Origin: Limibacillus sp.
GTDB lineage: Bacteria > Pseudomonadota > Alphaproteobacteria > Kiloniellales > CECT-8803
Direction: 5' to 3'
Assembly (NCBI GenBank): GCA_037379885.1
Contig: JARRJC010000017.1
Span: 1 to 64,000 of the forward strand
DNA: 64,000 nucleotides
Below, piece after piece: positions 1-9,298 of this stretch. The stretch's first letter is position 1, and the number at the start of each line of letters is the position of its first letter. The notes under the pieces were generated by a model, which did no database searches, was not told where the DNA came from, and was given only the letters and a program-made list of their open reading frames with translations. The translations under genes were made by a program, and so were the position numbers.

Positions 1-1428
1 GAGACGGTCTCGACCGACTACGACACCTCCGACCGCCTCTATTTCGAGCCGCTGACGGCCGAGGACGTGATCGAGATCGCCAAGCGCGAGCAGTCCAAGG
101 GAACGCTCCTCGGCGTGATCGTGCAGTTCGGCGGGCAGACGCCCCTGAAGCTGGCCGACGCCTTGCAGCGCGCCGACGTGCCGATCCTGGGCACGCCGCC
201 CGACGCCATCGATCTGGCCGAGGACCGGGAGCGTTTCCAGGCGCTGCTCTCCAAGCTCGACCTGAAGCAACCGGCCAACGGCACCTCCCGCTCCAAGGAG
301 GAGGCCAAGAAGATCGCAGGGGAGATCGGCTATCCAGTGCTGCTGCGTCCCTCCTACGTGCTGGGCGGGCGCGCCATGGAAATCGTCAACGACGAGCTGG
401 AGCTGGAGCGCTACATCGACACGGCGGTGAAGGTCTCCGGCAAGAACCCGGTGCTGGTCGACAGCTACCTGCGCGACGCCATCGAGGTCGACGTGGACGC
501 GCTCTGCGACGGCGAGAAGGTCCATGTCGCCGGGATCATGGAGCACATCGAGGAAGCGGGCATCCACTCCGGCGATTCCGCCTGCTCGCTGCCGCCCTAC
601 ACCCTGGGCGAGGAGGTCGTGGCCGAGATCGAGCGCCAGGCCGAGAAACTGGCGCTGGCGCTGGGCGTGGTCGGGCTGATGAACGTCCAGTTCGCCGTCG
701 CCAACGGCGAGATCTACATCCTGGAGGTCAACCCGCGCGCCAGCCGCACCGTCCCCTTCGTCGCCAAGGCGACCGGCCTGCCGGTGGCCAAGATCGCCGC
801 CCAGGTCATGGCCGGGGCGAAGCTCTCCGACTTCCAGCTGGAACGCGCGGAGAACGACCACGTCGCGGTCAAGGAGGCGGTCTTCCCCTTCGCGCGCTTC
901 CCCGGCGTGGACGTGATCCTGGGCCCGGAGATGAAATCGACCGGAGAGGTCATGGGCCTGGACCACGACTTCGGCATCGCCTTCGCCAAGTCGCAGCTGG
1001 GGGCCGGCGTTGCGCTGCCGACTTCCGGCAAGGTCTTTCTCTCCGTGAAGGACGCCGACAAGGAAAAGGTGCTGGGCGCGGCCAAGGCCTTGATCGAGAT
1101 GGACTTTTCTGTGGTCTGCACCGACGGCACCGCGGCCTATCTGCGCGAACAGGGGCTGGAGGTCGAGCGCGTCAACAAGGTGCGCGAGGGCCGGCCCCAC
1201 ATCGTCGACGCCATGAAGTCGGGGAAGATCGATCTGGTCTTCAACACCACCGAGGGCGCCAAGGCCATCGCCGACTCCTTCGATATCCGCCACACGGCGC
1301 TGGGGTCCGGCATCCCCTATTACACCACCGTCGCGGGCTGCAATGCCGCCGTGCAGGCGATTCGCGCGCTCAAGGGCGGACAGCTTGAAGTCGCGCCGCT
1401 TCAGTCTTACTTTGTTGGATCGTTCTGA
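1..1428 (+). CDS. carB: Carbamoyl-phosphate synthase large subunit, C-terminal part
   Basis: Makes carbamoyl phosphate from bicarbonate, glutamine-derived ammonia and two ATP, feeding pyrimidine and arginine synthesis in the cytoplasm. The frame is open from base 1, so the N-terminal half lies outside the window; 475 residues are visible. They begin in the [20 protein letters not shown] region, run through the second ATP-grasp half ([20 protein letters not shown] around residues 240-260) and end in the MGS-like allosteric domain ([15 protein letters not shown], then [14 protein letters not shown]). The stop at 1426-1428 is followed 87 bp later by greA on the same strand, a common alphaproteobacterial order (carA-carB-greA). 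Confidence 0.97.
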   Translation, partial: ETVSTDYDTSDRLYFEPLTAEDVIEIAKREQSKGTLLGVIVQFGGQTPLKLADALQRADVPILGTPPDAIDLAEDRERFQALLSKLDLKQPANGTSRSKEEAKKIAGEIGYPVLLRPSYVLGGRAMEIVNDELELERYIDTAVKVSGKNPVLVDSYLRDAIEVDVDALCDGEKVHVAGIMEHIEEAGIHSGDSACSLPPYTLGEEVVAEIERQAEKLALALGVVGLMNVQFAVANGEIYILEVNPRASRTVPFVAKATGLPVAKIAAQVMAGAKLSDFQLERAENDHVAVKEAVFPFARFPGVDVILGPEMKSTGEVMGLDHDFGIAFAKSQLGAGVALPTSGKVFLSVKDADKEKVLGAAKALIEMDFSVVCTDGTAAYLREQGLEVERVNKVREGRPHIVDAMKSGKIDLVFNTTEGAKAIADSFDIRHTALGSGIPYYTTVAGCNAAVQAIRALKGGQLEVAPLQSYFVGSF

Positions 1429-1515
1429 CGGAAGCTGCGACCGCTGGGCCGAATCCGGGCTGGCGGGCGTTTTCTTTTGAAAGCCCTACGCGAGACCAAC
1501 CAAGAAGAGTGACGG

Positions 1516-1992
1516 ATGAACGCCAAGGTACCCATGACCGCCAGCGGCTTCACGGCGCTGGAAGAAGAACTGAAGCACCTGCGCTCGGTCGAGCGCCCGG
1601 CCGTCATCAAGGCGATCGCGGCGGCGCGTGAGCACGGCGACCTCTCGGAGAACGCCGAGTACCACGCCGCGCGCGAGCGCCAGTCCTTCATCGAGGGCCG
1701 CGTGGCCGAGCTGGAGGACAAGATCTCCCGCGCGGAGGTCATCGACCCCTCCAAGCTGTCGGGCGACACGGTGAAGTTCGGCGCGACCGTCACCCTGGTG
1801 GACGAGGACACCGACGAGGAGTCCACCTACCAGCTGGTCGGCGAGGACGAGGCCGACGTCAAGCAAGGGCGCATCGCCATCACCTCGCCCATCGCCCGCG
1901 CAATCATCGGCAAGGCCGTGGGCGATTCGGTCGAGGTCGACACCCCGCGCGGCGCCAAGCAGTACGAAATCCTGAAGGTGGCCTTCGTCTAG
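1516..1992 (+). CDS. greA: Transcription elongation factor GreA
   Basis: GreA enters the RNA polymerase secondary channel and stimulates cleavage of backtracked RNA. The product is 158 residues, the normal family length. The N-terminal coiled coil carries the acidic tip motif [10 protein letters not shown] (about residues 41-50, D42 and E45), and the C-terminal FKBP-like domain follows from about residue 80 ([35 protein letters not shown]). The ATG is preceded by AAGAAGAG about 9 bases upstream. It sits downstream of carB and ends in a strong bidirectional terminator. Confidence 0.97.
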   Translation: MNAKVPMTASGFTALEEELKHLRSVERPAVIKAIAAAREHGDLSENAEYHAARERQSFIEGRVAELEDKISRAEVIDPSKLSGDTVKFGATVTLVDEDTDEESTYQLVGEDEADVKQGRIAITSPIARAIIGKAVGDSVEVDTPRGAKQYEILKVAFV

Positions 1993-2014
1993 AAAGTCTT
2001 CGAATCCGCTCAAG

Positions 2015-2053
2015 AAAAGGGCCGCTGCCTCTGCCGAGGCGCGGCCCTTTTTA
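2015..2053. terminator. Bidirectional intrinsic terminator between greA and the Lrp gene
   Basis: AAAAGGGCCGC at 2015-2025 is perfectly complementary to GCGGCCCTTTT at 2041-2051. On the plus strand the stem ends in a T run after greA; on the minus strand it also ends in CTTTTCTT after the Lrp gene. The two genes converge here, so one hairpin can end both transcripts. Confidence 0.85.
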
Positions 2054-2067
2054 CTGTTACCTTTCCC

Positions 2068-2559
2068 TTAGTCCGCTTCGGGCGGATGGGTCGGGTCGAC
2101 CGGCACGCCGGGGTCGTCCTTTGAGGTCTGGATGACCTGGATGGTGCGCACGGTGGAGACGTTGGGCGCGGAGGTGAGCTTCTGGGTCAGCTCGTTCTCG
2201 TGCGCGGTGTTGCGGGCGACGATCTTCAAGACGAAGTCGTCGGGCCCGCGCGCCATGTGGCACTCGCGCACCTCCGGCCAGTCGGCGACCAGCTTCTGAA
2301 AGGCGTTCAGCACCGTCTCGCTCTGCCCGGACAGCCCCACGAGCGCGAAGAAGACCACTTCGTAGCCCAGCGCCATGGGGTCGATGTCGGCGTGATAGCC
2401 CTTGATGAAGCCGCCCTCCTCCAGCGCGCGCACCCGGCGCAGGCAGGGCGGCGCCGAGATCCCGGCGCGGCGCGCCAGCTCGACGTTCGTGATGCGGCCG
2501 TCGTCCTGAAGGTCCTTCAGGATACGGAGGTCGATGCTGTCCAGCTTGTCGCGGCGCAT
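2068..2559 (-). CDS. Lrp/AsnC family transcriptional regulator
   Basis: DNA-binding regulator of the leucine-responsive family, usually controlling amino-acid metabolism and often itself. 163 residues: an N-terminal winged helix-turn-helix (LDSIDLRILKDLQDDGRI, NVELARRAGISAPPCLRRVR) and a C-terminal RAM/AsnC ligand domain (VRECHMARGPDDFVLKIVAR). A longer frame to a GTG at 2577 is open, but the ATG at 2559 fits the family N-terminus (MRRDKLDSID) with GGAG about 13 bases upstream. It is divergent from the ELM1-type gene, and an AT-rich palindrome lies between them. The controlled amino acid cannot be told from sequence. Confidence 0.93.
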   Translation of the reverse strand: MRRDKLDSIDLRILKDLQDDGRITNVELARRAGISAPPCLRRVRALEEGGFIKGYHADIDPMALGYEVVFFALVGLSGQSETVLNAFQKLVADWPEVRECHMARGPDDFVLKIVARNTAHENELTQKLTSAPNVSTVRTIQVIQTSKDDPGVPVDPTHPPEAD

Positions 2560-2591
2560 GTTTTCAGAAGACTCCACGGGAAGGTTGGTTG

Positions 2592-2608
2592 GCGAAATAA
2601 TATTGCGC
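2592..2608. promoter_or_regulatory. AT-rich palindrome upstream of the Lrp gene, candidate autoregulatory site
   Basis: The 17-base stretch reads GCGAAATA-A-TATTGCGC: seven of eight arm positions are complementary around a central A. It lies 33 bases upstream of the chosen Lrp start, in the only AT-rich part of the divergent spacer. GC-flanked AT-rich palindromes are typical Lrp/AsnC sites and many of these genes autoregulate; assignment to this protein is inference. Confidence 0.45.
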
Positions 2609-2686
2609 GATCACTAACGACTGCAAGCCCGATCTGCAAGGGACTTTTTTGTTGCACAGAACCCGAGGGCCTGCCTCACTCCCCGC

Positions 2687-3673
2687 ATGGCGCAAGCGAG
2701 CGAAAAAGGGCCGCGCTGCTGGGTTCTGAGCGACGGCGGGGCCGGCATGGAAAACCAGTGCCTGGGCCTGGCCGCGGCTTTGGGTCTGGAGCCGGAGGTC
2801 AAGCGGGTCCGGGTCCGCGCGCCCTGGCGCTGGCTGCCCGCGGCCTTTCAGCCTTTCGCGCTCTCCTCCCTGTCCCCCGCTGGCGACAGCCTGGAGCCGC
2901 CCTGGCCGGACATCCTGATCGCCTGCGGCAAGCAGGTGGCGGCGCCCGCCGCGGCGCTGCGCAGGGCGTCGGGCGGCAGCTGCTTCACGATCTACATCCA
3001 GAACCCTCAGCGCGCGCTTACCGGCTATGACGCGGTGATCGCCCCGATGCATGACGGGCTCGAAGGCGAGAACGTGATCGAAACGCTGGGCGGCCTTAAC
3101 CGCATCACCAGCGAGCGGCTGGAAGAAGCGCGGGAGGCCGCGCCCGAGCGCCTTCAGACCCTGGAGCGGCCCCGCGTCGCCGTGATGATCGGCGGGCCCA
3201 GCAAGTCCCATCGGATGACGCCGGAGATCCTGAAGCCGCTGATCGGCGTCCTGCTGATGGCCACCGCCGTCAAGGGCGGCAGCCTGATGGTCACCACCTC
3301 GCGCCGCACGGGGCTGGCAAACCAGGAAGCGCTGGTCGAGGCCCTGGGCGGCCACGCCGGCGACCTCTACCTGGGCGAGGGGCCCAATCCCTACTTCGAC
3401 TATCTGGCGCTGGCCGATCTGCTGGTCGTGACGTCGGACAGCGTCAACATGGTCTCGGAGGCCGCCGCCACCGGCAAGCCGGTCTACCTGCTGGCGCTGC
3501 CCGGCGGCACGCCGAAGTTCAACCGCTTCTACGAGGCGCTGATCGACTCGGGGCGCATCCGGGTCTTCGAGGGCGCGCTCGAGTCGTTTCACTACGTGCC
3601 GCTGCGCGAAACAGAACGCGTCGCCGGGCTTTTGAAAGAAATCCTGGTCGAACGGGGACTTATCCCCAAGTGA
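2687..3673 (+). CDS. ELM1/GtrOC1-type protein (DUF1022), function unknown
   Basis: 328 residues of the mitochondrial fission ELM1 family found across Alphaproteobacteria and plants. The opening CWVLSDGGAGMENQCLGLA and the later MIGGPSKSHRMTPE, LYLGEGPNPYFDYLALAD and VVTSDSVNMVSEAAATGKP follow the two-domain GT-B-like pattern of nucleotide-sugar enzymes, so a sugar-transfer or lipid-envelope role is plausible, but no bacterial function is established that I know of. No signal peptide or membrane span is visible. The ATG at 2687 has no strong ribosome site. It is divergent from the Lrp gene and precedes trxB by 113 bp. Confidence 0.85.
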   Translation: MAQASEKGPRCWVLSDGGAGMENQCLGLAAALGLEPEVKRVRVRAPWRWLPAAFQPFALSSLSPAGDSLEPPWPDILIACGKQVAAPAAALRRASGGSCFTIYIQNPQRALTGYDAVIAPMHDGLEGENVIETLGGLNRITSERLEEAREAAPERLQTLERPRVAVMIGGPSKSHRMTPEILKPLIGVLLMATAVKGGSLMVTTSRRTGLANQEALVEALGGHAGDLYLGEGPNPYFDYLALADLLVVTSDSVNMVSEAAATGKPVYLLALPGGTPKFNRFYEALIDSGRIRVFEGALESFHYVPLRETERVAGLLKEILVERGLIPK

Positions 3674-3786
3674 AGGCTCCCCTGGGCGCATGGCTGCCTC
3701 CCGCTTCCTTGCGGCTGCGGGCCCCGCTTTCTATCTTGGGACCCTGAAGCCTTATTCGGATAGGAAAGCCCCAGGAGTTCGCCGTC

Positions 3787-4749
3787 ATGAGCCAGTCCGA
3801 TCACAGCAAGGTCCTGATCCTCGGGTCCGGGCCCGCCGGCTACACCGCCGCGATCTACGCCGCGCGCGCCGCGCTGGAGCCGCGCCTCGTCTCCGGCCTG
3901 CAGCCGGGCGGCCAGCTTTCCATCACGACCGACGTCGAGAACTACCCCGGCTTCGCCGACGCCATCCAGGGGCCCTGGCTGATGGAGCAGATGCAGGCCC
4001 CGGCGGCCAACGTCGGGACCGAGATCATCAACGACACCATCCTGGAGGTCGACCTCTCCAAGCGTCCCTACAGCCTCAAGGGCGACAGCGGACGAACCTA
4101 CACGACCGACGTGCTGATCATCGCTACCGGCGCCACGGCGCGTTGGCTGGGCCTGCCCAGCGAGGAGAAGTTCCGGGGCTTCGGCGTCTCGGCCTGCGCG
4201 ACCTGCGACGGCTTCTTCTACCGCGAGCGCAAGGTCGCCGTGGTGGGCGGCGGCAACACCGCCGTGGAGGAGGCGCTCTTCCTGACCAACTTCGCGTCCA
4301 AGGTGACCCTGATCCACCGCCGCGACGAGCTGCGCGCCGAGAAGGTCATGCAGGACCGCCTCTTCAAGCACCCGAAGGTCGAGGTGATCTGGGACTCGGT
4401 GGTCGAGGAGGTCGTGGGCGGCCAGGATCCGTTGGGCGTGACCGGCGTGAAGATCAAGAACGTGAAGTCCAATCAGGTCTCCGAGATCGAGGCCGACGGC
4501 CTGTTCATCGCCATCGGCCACGACCCGGCGACCGGGCTCTTCAAGGATCAGCTCGAGATGGACTCCGAGGGCTACCTGATCACCAAGCCGGACTCCACGG
4601 AGACCAACCTGCCGGGCGTCTACGCCGCGGGCGACGTGAAGGACAAGGTCTACCGCCAGGCCGTCACCGCCGCCGGCATGGGCTGCATGGCCGCCCTGGA
4701 AGCCGAGCGCTACCTCGCCGAACTCGAGGTCGCCGAAGCCGCGGAGTAG
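3787..4749 (+). CDS. trxB: Thioredoxin-disulfide reductase
   Basis: FAD enzyme that moves electrons from NADPH to thioredoxin in the cytoplasm. 320 residues, normal for the low-molecular-weight bacterial type. Visible features are the FAD-binding GSGPAGYTAAIYAAR (13-27), the redox-active CATC at 137-140, the NADPH-binding VVGGGNTAVEEAL (about 152-164) with HRRDELRA after it, and the C-terminal FAD motif GVYAAGDVKD. AGGAG lies about 10 bases before the ATG. It is convergent with the acyl-CoA synthetase, only 16 bases apart. Confidence 0.97.
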   Translation: MSQSDHSKVLILGSGPAGYTAAIYAARAALEPRLVSGLQPGGQLSITTDVENYPGFADAIQGPWLMEQMQAPAANVGTEIINDTILEVDLSKRPYSLKGDSGRTYTTDVLIIATGATARWLGLPSEEKFRGFGVSACATCDGFFYRERKVAVVGGGNTAVEEALFLTNFASKVTLIHRRDELRAEKVMQDRLFKHPKVEVIWDSVVEEVVGGQDPLGVTGVKIKNVKSNQVSEIEADGLFIAIGHDPATGLFKDQLEMDSEGYLITKPDSTETNLPGVYAAGDVKDKVYRQAVTAAGMGCMAALEAERYLAELEVAEAAE

Positions 4750-4765
4750 TTGGTCGCGTCCCGGC

Positions 4766-6388
4766 TCAGCCGTTGCGCGCCTTTTCTCTCAGCACGAACT
4801 TCTGGATTTTGCCGGTCGAGGTCTTGGGCAGTTCGCCGAAGATGATGGTGCGCGGCACCTTGAAGCCCGCCATGTTGTCCTTCGCGAACTGGATCAGCTC
4901 CTCGGCCGTCGCCTCGGCGCCCGGGTGGAGCTCGATGAAGGCGCAAGGCGTCTCCCCCCACTTCTCGTCGGGCTTGGCGACCACCGCGGCGCCGGCCACC
5001 GCCGGATGCTTGAACAGCAGGTTCTCCACCTCGATGGAGGAGATGTTCTCCCCGCCGGAGATGATGATGTCCTTGGAGCGGTCCTTCAGCTCGATGTAGC
5101 CGTCGCCGTGAATGACACCCAGGTCGCCGGTATGGAACCAACCGCCCGAGAAGGCCTGGTCCGTGGCGCTCGGGTTCTTCAGGTAGCCCTTCATGGTGAT
5201 GTTGCCGCGCATGAAGACCTCGCCGATGGTCTCGCCGTCGGGCGGCACCGGCTCCATGGTCTCCGGATCGGCCACCATGATCGCCTCCTGCACCGGATAG
5301 GTGACGCCCTGGCGCGCCTTCCTGGCCGCCTGCTCCTCCTTGGGAAGCGCACTCCAGCCCGGGTCCCACTCGCAGACCACCGCCGGGCCGTAGACCTCGG
5401 TCAGTCCATAGACGTGGGTCACCTCGATCCCCTCGTCCGCCATGCGCTGGAGGACGGAGGCGGGCGGCGGGGCGGCGGCCGTCATGAAGTTCACCTTCTG
5501 CGAAAAGGGCTTGCGATCGGCTTCCTTGGCGCCGCTCACCACCTGCATGACGATGGGCGCGCCGCACATGTGGGTGACGCCCTCCTTGGCGAAGGCCTCG
5601 TAGATCGCCCCGGCCTCGACCTTGCGCAGGCAGACATGGACCCCCGCCTTGGCGGTCACGGTCCAGGGGAAGCACCAGCCGTTGCAGTGGAACATCGGCA
5701 GGGTCCAGAGATAGACGGGAAAGGCCGGCAGCGACCAGACCATGGTGTTGCCGACAGCGTTCATGTAGGCGCCGCGATGGTGATAGACCACGCCCTTTGG
5801 ATTGCCCGTGGTGCCGGAGGTGTAGTTGAGCGCGATGGCGTCCCACTCGTCTTCCGGCAGGGACCACTCGAAAGCGGGATCGCCCCCGGCCAGGAAGGCC
5901 TCATAGTCGCTCTCCCCCAGCCGTTCGCCGCCCGGGCCCTCGCTGTCGTCCACGTCGATCACGGGGATCTGCTGGTCCAACATCGCCAGCGCCTGCTTGA
6001 CGGCCGGCGCGAACTCCGTGTCCGTGATCAGCAGCTTGGCCTCGCCATGCTGCAGGATGAAGGCGATGCTGGCGGCATCCAGCCGGTAGTTGAGCGCGTT
6101 CAGAACCGCACCGGTCATCGGCACGCCGTGGTGCGCCTCCACCATCTCCGGTGTGTTGGTCAGCATCACCGCGACCGTGTCGCCCTTGCCGATCCCGCGG
6201 GCAGCCAGCGCCGAGGCGAGCCTCAGCGAGCGCTCGTAGGTTTGAGCCCAGGTGTAACGGCGCGCGCCATGCGCCACCGAAGGCCGCTCGGGAAAGGTCG
6301 CCGCCGTGCGCCTGATGAAGCTCAGGGGCGAGAGGGGGACGTAGTTGGCCGGGTTCTTGTCGAGACCTGTATCATAGGGGCTGCTCAT
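4766..6388 (-). CDS. Acyl-CoA synthetase (AMP-binding), medium/long-chain or DmdB-like
   Basis: Activates a carboxylic acid to its CoA thioester through an acyl-adenylate. 540 residues with all ANL-family motifs: P-loop YTSGTTGNPKGVVYHH (about 189-204), TEVYGP in the acyl-binding region, GWFHTGDLGVIHGDGYIELK, the hinge KDRSKDIIISGGENI and the C-terminal catalytic lysine region PKTSTGKIQKF. The N-terminus (NPANYVPLSPLSFIRRTAA) matches a subgroup that includes fatty acyl-CoA ligases and methylmercaptopropionyl-CoA ligase DmdB; substrate cannot be fixed by eye. AAGGAGA precedes the ATG. It is divergent from prpE across 191 bp. Confidence 0.9.
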   Translation of the reverse strand: MSSPYDTGLDKNPANYVPLSPLSFIRRTAATFPERPSVAHGARRYTWAQTYERSLRLASALAARGIGKGDTVAVMLTNTPEMVEAHHGVPMTGAVLNALNYRLDAASIAFILQHGEAKLLITDTEFAPAVKQALAMLDQQIPVIDVDDSEGPGGERLGESDYEAFLAGGDPAFEWSLPEDEWDAIALNYTSGTTGNPKGVVYHHRGAYMNAVGNTMVWSLPAFPVYLWTLPMFHCNGWCFPWTVTAKAGVHVCLRKVEAGAIYEAFAKEGVTHMCGAPIVMQVVSGAKEADRKPFSQKVNFMTAAAPPPASVLQRMADEGIEVTHVYGLTEVYGPAVVCEWDPGWSALPKEEQAARKARQGVTYPVQEAIMVADPETMEPVPPDGETIGEVFMRGNITMKGYLKNPSATDQAFSGGWFHTGDLGVIHGDGYIELKDRSKDIIISGGENISSIEVENLLFKHPAVAGAAVVAKPDEKWGETPCAFIELHPGAEATAEELIQFAKDNMAGFKVPRTIIFGELPKTSTGKIQKFVLREKARNG

Positions 6389-6579
6389 CGGAACGGCTCT
6401 CCTTGCCTGTTGGCGCTCTGGTCTGGGCCCTTCTTCTTAGGCACGGACGCAGGTCTCCCGCAAGAACTTGATCCATCTCAACGTCAGGGACTTTCGATAT
6501 CGGCTATCCCCGCCTACAGTGTGCGCCAAAGCGCCATCCAGGCGCTGCTGAAGAATTTGAAGACCGGGAGGATGACTTC

Positions 6580-8481
6580 ATGGCTGGCTACCGCGAGCTT
6601 CACCAGCGTTCGCTTGAGGACAAGGAGGCTTTCTGGGCCGAGGCGGCCGAGAAGATCCACTGGGACAAGAAGTGGGACAAGGTGCTGGACGACAGCAACC
6701 CGCCCTTCTACCGCTGGTTCACGGGCGGCAAGCTCAACACCTGCTACAACGCGCTGGACCGCCACGTCGAAGGCGGGCGCGCCGATCAGGCGGCGCTGAT
6801 CTACGATTCCCCGGTCACCGGAAACAAGAAGACCTACAGCTACCGCGAGTTGCGCGACGAGGTCGCCAAACTGGCCGGGGCGCTCCAGGCCCTGGGTGTC
6901 GGCAAGGGCGACCGGGTCATCGTCTACATGCCCATGATCCCGGAAGCCGTCATGGCCATGCTGGCCTGCGCGCGCCTCGGCGCGGTTCATTCGGTCGTCT
7001 TCGGCGGCTTTGCCGCCAACGAGCTGGCGACCCGCATCGACGACGCCAAGCCCAAGGCGATGCTGGCCGCTTCCTGCGGCATCGAACCGGGCCGCGTGGT
7101 CGCCTACAAGCCCCTGCTGGACGGCGCCATCGAGCGCGCCACGCACAAGCCCGATCACTGCCTGATCCTGCAGCGCGACCAGGCCGAGGCCGAGTTGACG
7201 CCGGGCCGCGACCTGGACTGGGCGGAGACGGTCGCCAAGGCCGAGCCCGCGGACTGCGTTTCGGTCGAGGCGACCGATCCGCTCTATGTCCTCTACACCT
7301 CAGGCACCACCGGCCAGCCCAAGGGCATCGTGCGCGACAACGGCGGCCATGCGGTGGCGCTCTACTGGTCCATGAAGAACATCTACGACGTCAATCCGGG
7401 AGAGGTCTATTGGGCCGCCTCCGACGTCGGCTGGGTGGTCGGACACTCCTACATCGTCTATGCCCCGCTGCTGCACGGCAACACCACCATCGTCTATGAA
7501 GGCAAGCCGGTCGGAACCCCCGATGCAGGCGCTTTCTGGCGCATGATCGAAGAGCACGAGATCGTCACGCTCTTCACCGCGCCCACCGCCTTCCGCGCCA
7601 TCCGCCAGCAGGACTCGGAGGGCGAGGAGCTGAAGAAGTACGACCTCTCGCACTTCCGCTCCCTCTTCCTGGCGGGCGAGCGCTGCGACCCCGACACGCT
7701 GTTCTGGGCGCAGGAGAAGCTCAAGGTGCCGGTGATCGACCACTGGTGGCAGACCGAGACCGGCTGGTCCATCGCGGCCAACCCCATGGGGATCGAGCCC
7801 CTGCCGGTGAAGCCCGGCTCGCCGACCCTGGCCGCGCCCGGCTGGGACCTGCGGGTTCTGGACGGCGAGGGGCGCGAGGTCTCTGCCGGCACCATCGGGG
7901 CCATCGTCGCCAAGCTGCCCATGCCGCCGGGCACCTTCCCGACCCTTTGGGGCGCGGAGGACCGCTACCGGCAGGCCTATCTGGCCGACTACCCCGGCTA
8001 CTACAAGACGGGCGATGCGGGTTACATCGACGAGGACGGCTACGTCTATGTCATGGCCCGCACCGACGACATCATCAACGTCGCGGGCCACCGTCTCTCG
8101 ACCGGCGGGATGGAGGAAGTCCTGGCCGCCCATCCCGATGTCGCCGAGTGCGCCGTGATCGGTGTCGCCGACCAGTTGAAGGGCCAGTTGCCGCTGGGGT
8201 TCGTGGTGCTCAACGCGGGCTGCAAGCGCGACGCCAAGGAGATCCAGGGCGAACTGGTGAAGATGGTGCGCGATCAGATAGGCCCGGTGGCCGCCTTCAA
8301 GAACGTCACCGTGGTCAAGCGGCTGCCCAAGACGCGCTCGGGCAAGATCCTGCGCGCCACCATGCGCTCCATCGCCGATTCCGAGGACTTCAAGGTTCCC
8401 GCGACCATCGACGACCCCGCCATCCTGGAGGAGATCGCAGAGGCCCTGGGCGCCCTCGGCTACGCCAAGCCCAAGGGCTGA
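6580..8481 (+). CDS. prpE: Propionyl-CoA synthetase
   Basis: Forms propionyl-CoA from propionate, ATP and CoA, the entry step of propionate use. 633 residues, of the acetyl-CoA synthetase class. It carries the N-terminal ACS domain (TGGKLNTCYNALDRHV), P-loop YTSGTTGQPKGIVRDNGGH, WWQTETGWSIAANPMG, YKTGDAGYIDEDGYVYVMAR with TDDIINVAGHRLSTG, and the catalytic lysine in LPKTRSGKILRATM. The IVRDNGGHAVAL and YVNPGEVYW-like (YDVNPGEVYW) wording is closer to PrpE than to Acs. GGGAGG lies 12 bases before the ATG. No methylcitrate-cycle gene is adjacent. Confidence 0.92.
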   Translation: MAGYRELHQRSLEDKEAFWAEAAEKIHWDKKWDKVLDDSNPPFYRWFTGGKLNTCYNALDRHVEGGRADQAALIYDSPVTGNKKTYSYRELRDEVAKLAGALQALGVGKGDRVIVYMPMIPEAVMAMLACARLGAVHSVVFGGFAANELATRIDDAKPKAMLAASCGIEPGRVVAYKPLLDGAIERATHKPDHCLILQRDQAEAELTPGRDLDWAETVAKAEPADCVSVEATDPLYVLYTSGTTGQPKGIVRDNGGHAVALYWSMKNIYDVNPGEVYWAASDVGWVVGHSYIVYAPLLHGNTTIVYEGKPVGTPDAGAFWRMIEEHEIVTLFTAPTAFRAIRQQDSEGEELKKYDLSHFRSLFLAGERCDPDTLFWAQEKLKVPVIDHWWQTETGWSIAANPMGIEPLPVKPGSPTLAAPGWDLRVLDGEGREVSAGTIGAIVAKLPMPPGTFPTLWGAEDRYRQAYLADYPGYYKTGDAGYIDEDGYVYVMARTDDIINVAGHRLSTGGMEEVLAAHPDVAECAVIGVADQLKGQLPLGFVVLNAGCKRDAKEIQGELVKMVRDQIGPVAAFKNVTVVKRLPKTRSGKILRATMRSIADSEDFKVPATIDDPAILEEIAEALGALGYAKPKG

Positions 8482-8493
8482 GCGCTCAAGCCC

Positions 8494-9228
8494 TTGAACG
8501 GAATCCTCTACCAGCTGGCGGCGGCTAGGCGCCCCGCCTGGATCGAGCCCTGCCTCGACAGCGCCAGGGCCTGGGCCGCCGGGGAAGGGCTGAGCTACCG
8601 CCTCTATGGCGATGAGGCCTTCGCCGCCCTGCCCGGCGATCTGGTCGCCAAGTGCGGGGGGCGGCTCCAGATGGTGGCCGATCTGGCGCGTCTGGCGATC
8701 GCGCGCCGTCTGCTGGAAGAGGAAGGCTGGGACCGGGCGGTCTACGCCGACGCTGACTTTCTGATCTGGGACCACGCGGCCTTCGCCCTGAGGCAGATGC
8801 CCTGCGACCGGGGCGCGGCCTTCGGGCAGGAGTACTGGGTCACCCGCGACGGCCCCCGCCTGAAGCTCCACCGCAACGTCCACAACGCCTTCATGATCTT
8901 CGAGAAGGGCGGCAGCGTGCTGCCCTTCTACGAGGAGACGGCGCGCCACCTGCTGGCCCGCGTCGAAGGCGGGGTGCCGCCGCAGTTCCTGGGCCCGAAG
9001 CTGCTGACTGCGCTCCAGGGGCCGGCCGCCTTTTCTCTGCTGCCGCAGGCAGGCGCGCTGAGCCCGGATGTGATCGCCGACCTGCTGGGCGAGAGCGACG
9101 GGCGGGCGTTGCGCCACATGAAGGGCGCGCTGCCCCGGCCCCTCGGCGGGGCCAACCTCTGCGCCTCGCTGCTGGGAGAGGAACAGGCCGGACGGCTGGT
9201 GGATAGGCTCCTGACGCGCAGCGCTTGA
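8494..9228 (+). CDS. Glycosyltransferase-like protein of unknown specificity
   Basis: 244 residues if the TTG at 8494 is the start; no clear ribosome site is present, so the start is uncertain. The layout resembles small GT-A glycosyltransferases: an opening strand (NGILYQLAAARRPAW), a helix with LARLAIARRLLEEEGW, a DxD-type motif in AVYADADFLIW (about residues 83-93), and VHNAFMIFEKG near residue 130, where such enzymes contact the sugar donor. No signal peptide or membrane span. It starts 12 bases after prpE, so it is probably co-transcribed, but no other sugar gene is nearby. Function unassigned. Confidence 0.6.
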   Translation: MNGILYQLAAARRPAWIEPCLDSARAWAAGEGLSYRLYGDEAFAALPGDLVAKCGGRLQMVADLARLAIARRLLEEEGWDRAVYADADFLIWDHAAFALRQMPCDRGAAFGQEYWVTRDGPRLKLHRNVHNAFMIFEKGGSVLPFYEETARHLLARVEGGVPPQFLGPKLLTALQGPAAFSLLPQAGALSPDVIADLLGESDGRALRHMKGALPRPLGGANLCASLLGEEQAGRLVDRLLTRSA

Positions 9229-9298
9229 AGCCCCTCGCGCCGCATGGCAGCTTGGCGCGAAAGCCCCGGAACAAGCGAAAAAGAAAAAGGAGTTCGCC

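Noticed and set aside
6468-6481. TTGATCCATCTCAA before prpE, one mismatch from the FNR/FixK box TTGAT-N4-ATCAA
   Set aside because: Roughly two such one-mismatch sites would be expected in 64 kb by chance at even base composition. No symmetric flanks or oxygen-linked genes support it.
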